A stretch of 64,000 nucleotides of DNA, taken from the NCBI RefSeq assembly GCF_037975245.1, contig NC_092572.1, positions 33,453,989-33,517,988 of the forward strand, given 5' to 3'. Both the position numbers and the translations under genes were made by a program. The stretch is from Apostichopus japonicus. Taxonomy: Eukaryota > Echinodermata > Holothuroidea > Aspidochirotida > Stichopodidae. Below the pieces are notes generated by a model. That model was given only the letters and a program-made list of their open reading frames with translations, was not told where the DNA came from and ran no database searches. This document shows, piece after piece, positions 61,190 to 64,000 of this stretch (position 1 is the first letter of the stretch; every line of letters starts with the position of its first letter).

Positions 61190-63110
61190 CAGAACTATTA
61201 TATTTCCCTAATTTACTTGAGTGAATTCCTTGAGTGATATAATGAATGTGGTAATGTAACTTTGGTTACATATGTAAACAGCTGTCCTAATACCTGTAGT
61301 ACTATTTACTGCACTTCATGAAAACATTGTGCAGTAATTGAGTCACTAGTAATATCCGAGACCAAAAATCCAAAAAAGAAGTATCATATGAAATGTATGT
61401 TTTTTTGCAGAGACTGTTTTTGGCTCCTTGCTGAAATCATAAGAACCTTTGTAGTCAGGTCGGCCTGTGTGTGTATGCGTGAGTGTGTATGTGTGTGACA
61501 CTTTAGTTTGTATGAATGACTAACTTCACAAGGGAATGATAGATGAATGTCTTACTTGATGGGTGGGTGGTTCACAATGAGTTGATGAATCCTATCGATG
61601 TTGGTGCTCATATCATGAATATTAATGTGGTCATAGGATCAAACGGCAAAATCTTCAAATTGTAATAACTTGACAATCATTAGTCACAGTTTCTTCAAAC
61701 GTGAGTGTGTTATAGGTAGGTTGCCTACAAATGGCAATGTGGGTTCCAATTGATAACTTGTGTATTTATGAGGAGGTGTGGCCTTACTATTTTTAGGTTA
61801 CAAGTGTGTATGATTAATAACTTCACAAGGCAATTATTGACCATTACAATTTTAAGTGAGTAGGTGAACCTAATTGTCATGTCATGACTAATGATGAGTA
61901 CCGGATGAGGGATTATTTATCAAATTGCAGTTACTTATGTAGAAATCATATGTTTGATCGTCAAACTTGGATCAGTGATATTTGTAGATGGCAGACACAT
62001 GCTGATGTGTGCTAATACAATGCATGGTTCATTCATATTTATAATGAGCCCTGGCTAGCATATTTTGGTAACAACAATTTGTACACATAACTTCAGGGGA
62101 TGCTTCATGATTACATACTTGGGGTGATCCCTGTTAATCAATGAGCAGCAGCAAGGAACTATGGAATGTTTACGTTCTGGTTCTAGATATGCACTCAACC
62201 AAGTAAATGAAGCCTGTTGTGTTTTTATTTGTATTTCTCTAATTCCCAACATGTATATTGACCCCAACCCCCACCGAGTGACTTGTTACTGAGAATGACA
62301 CATCAGCACATGAGTAGACACTGAACTGGTACCAATCAATTTCTGTACTAAGAAAATAAGACAACAAAACAGAAATGCAATACATAGGACTAAAAGGAAC
62401 TATGAAAGCAATATTTCAAGTTGATATACTTTAGTTGATATACAAATTTTCTGCATCTTTAGGTTCATTCTTGTAGCTCTTTGTATCGCTAGAATATGAC
62501 ATTTGTGAGGTATTTTTGTGTAAATACAGGCTGCTTACAGCTGAGTTTATGACGATGAAATTGAAATTTAGCTGGAATCTTCCTTTTTTTCTTTTTATAC
62601 AATATTTAACTCCCTTTTTCTACAGAGGAAATATACCGTTTCTATCTAAAAGTGGAAACATTCAGAAAATATATCAGATTTCAAGGGATAAATCTCTAAG
62701 AAGATTTTAACGAGGAGAGCTTTTGAAGAATATTTGACATCGCAGTGGTACCGCCATTCCAGGGAAGAATCAAGAGTTCAGCCAGTCAAAGTAAGTTACA
62801 ATCAGTCAAGTGAATTAATCAGCCATATCTTGATTGAGGGACAAGACATTGAAATGACTTTTTGCAATTAACCAAATATGTAACAGTGGAGCATTTTTTT
62901 AATTTTCATATAGGTTTTACATTGTTTGTGACCTCAATATCCATTTAAATGTGGGAATAAGTTTATAACTTCGTTTTCTCTTGGACTTACGTTGCAACCT
63001 TTTCTATTTACTTTGTATTAAGTTAGCAGTCTGGATTTGATTGGTGTTTTTATACCAGTTAGTATATCTGATATCAATCGCAAGTCAGATAGTGAGAAAT
63101 AGCAAATAAA
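61190..63110. mobile_element. About 1.9-kb insertion breaking the C-terminal exon of locus B
   Basis: Sequence similar to 13590-13625 is found up to about 61185, and similarity to 13650 onward resumes at about 63110 (attgattgattgggtgtgta against attggttgatcatgtgtgta). The DNA between has no match in locus A. It contains a GGTTCC-type repeat head at 61421 (ggctccttgctgaaatcata then agaaccttt) and a 64-codon ORF at 62516 with no known domain. Ends and target duplication were not resolved; it may be several insertions. Confidence 0.5.
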
Positions 63111-63214
63111 CAGTAAAAATTGATTGATTGGGTGTGTAGAAATGTGATCCAGGTTGACCTTCTGGTAGGTTAAAAATGTTATGGAAAAGTGATATTATTA
63201 TAAAAATATAGATA

Positions 63215-64000
63215 AACTTGAATAAGGGTAGGCAAAACAGATAGTAACTTTTGTTTGACAGATAAATAAGCACAACCTGGAAAAGTAAACAGGAGACCAT
63301 GTCCTTGAAAGATTATACAGGTTGGCTATCCCAGACTTGGCACCACCCTCCACAGAGAACAGCCATCCAAACTAGAGCCCACCTAGTGACTGTCGTCTCC
63401 ACAGAGGGGTTAAACTCGAAAAAACTCCAGCCACCAAAGACCCTAAACTAGTGGACCTCCCTGGATTGTATTGATCATCTTCTCTGCATCAGACAGTCTG
63501 CAATGACAAAATCAGTATATAATTATCAAGTTAGAAATCAGGATAAAGAAATAGACTTGGTAATCTGTATATACGTAACATATATAGGTCATTTGCTGAA
63601 CTAACATCCCTTCCAGGGCAGTTCGATAAATAAGTTGGAAAATCCATCATTGGAATGATGGTTTTATACTTTCTATTCCTTGTTCCAATATTAATACAAT
63701 AGTGGAAATGGTTTAATATCATTGGAATTGGCTGCAATAGCTGTACTAAATAACCAACCTCAGATAAAAAGGATCGTTTTCTTTGCAGTGAAGCTCTGAT
63801 GATGGACCAACCATGATCATTGTTATTATAAGTGTGTAGTTTAATCTTACAAATTAAATGTGTTTATCTTAGCCTATCTTAACAAATGTTTTACTTTGTA
63901 CTAGATGTATAATTCAACATAGAAATGAATAATCACTAAATAAAAACTGAAACCAAACTGACAAGAAACTGTGAAATTAATCGATTTGAAATAAATGACT
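63215..64000 (+). repeat. Non-coding block duplicated from 13780-14521
   Basis: The partner of the locus A block; the right edge of the window (tcgatttgaaataaatgact) corresponds to 14521. In locus A the proposed terminal exon starts 32 bp further on, so the terminal exon of locus B should lie just beyond this window. Confidence 0.85.

Overview
The window looks like animal nuclear DNA: AT-rich, with short exons flanked by GT/AG splice sites, long introns, microsatellites, a CR1/L2-like LINE, tRNA-derived SINEs and a hAT-like DNA transposon. The protein domains (DED, NACHT, ZU5, UPA and Death in multi-exon genes) are typical of the expanded innate-immunity and cell-death families of marine invertebrate deuterostomes. 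An echinoderm is my best guess; that is inference, not something the sequence proves. All recognisable host exons lie on the + strand.

Locus A (about 1.6-14.6 kb) is a chain of eleven exons whose phases agree from 1593 to a stop at 14632. It encodes linker - Death - ZU5 - UPA - basic linker - Death - short C-terminal tail, 609 codons in this window; the 5' part lies upstream. A CR1/L2-like LINE, itself split by a second insertion, sits in the ZU5/UPA intron. A duplicate Death exon with an in-frame stop follows the intact one.

The stretch from 14.6 to 33.9 kb has no gene I can support. It holds two tRNA-derived SINEs, a tRNA-Thr-like fragment, a 1665-bp hAT-like element with a perfect 8-bp target duplication, a degenerate 150-bp tandem array, and a 234-bp MITE-like element inserted in one copy of a local duplication.

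Locus B (about 33.9-60 kb, running off the right edge) is the main find. Fifteen exons with fully compatible phases encode, in order, a beta-propeller-like segment (linkage least certain), two DED-like domains, a NACHT NTPase, an NLR helical region, ZU5, UPA, a basic linker and Death: about 1,600 residues. The order NACHT-(ZU5-UPA)-death-fold is that of vertebrate NLRP1, with Death in place of CARD and no leucine-rich repeats seen. ZU5-UPA is the FIIND module that cleaves itself at a Phe-Ser bond in NLRP1, CARD8 and PIDD1. Both cassettes here keep an S-F-S-W motif at the expected place, so stable two-chain products are predicted.

The ZU5-UPA-Death parts of A and B are colinear duplicates, exon for exon, and the similarity continues into non-coding DNA past the last Death exon (13.8-14.5 kb against 63.2-64.0 kb). 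From this the terminal exon of locus B is predicted to start about 30-35 bp beyond the right edge of the window.
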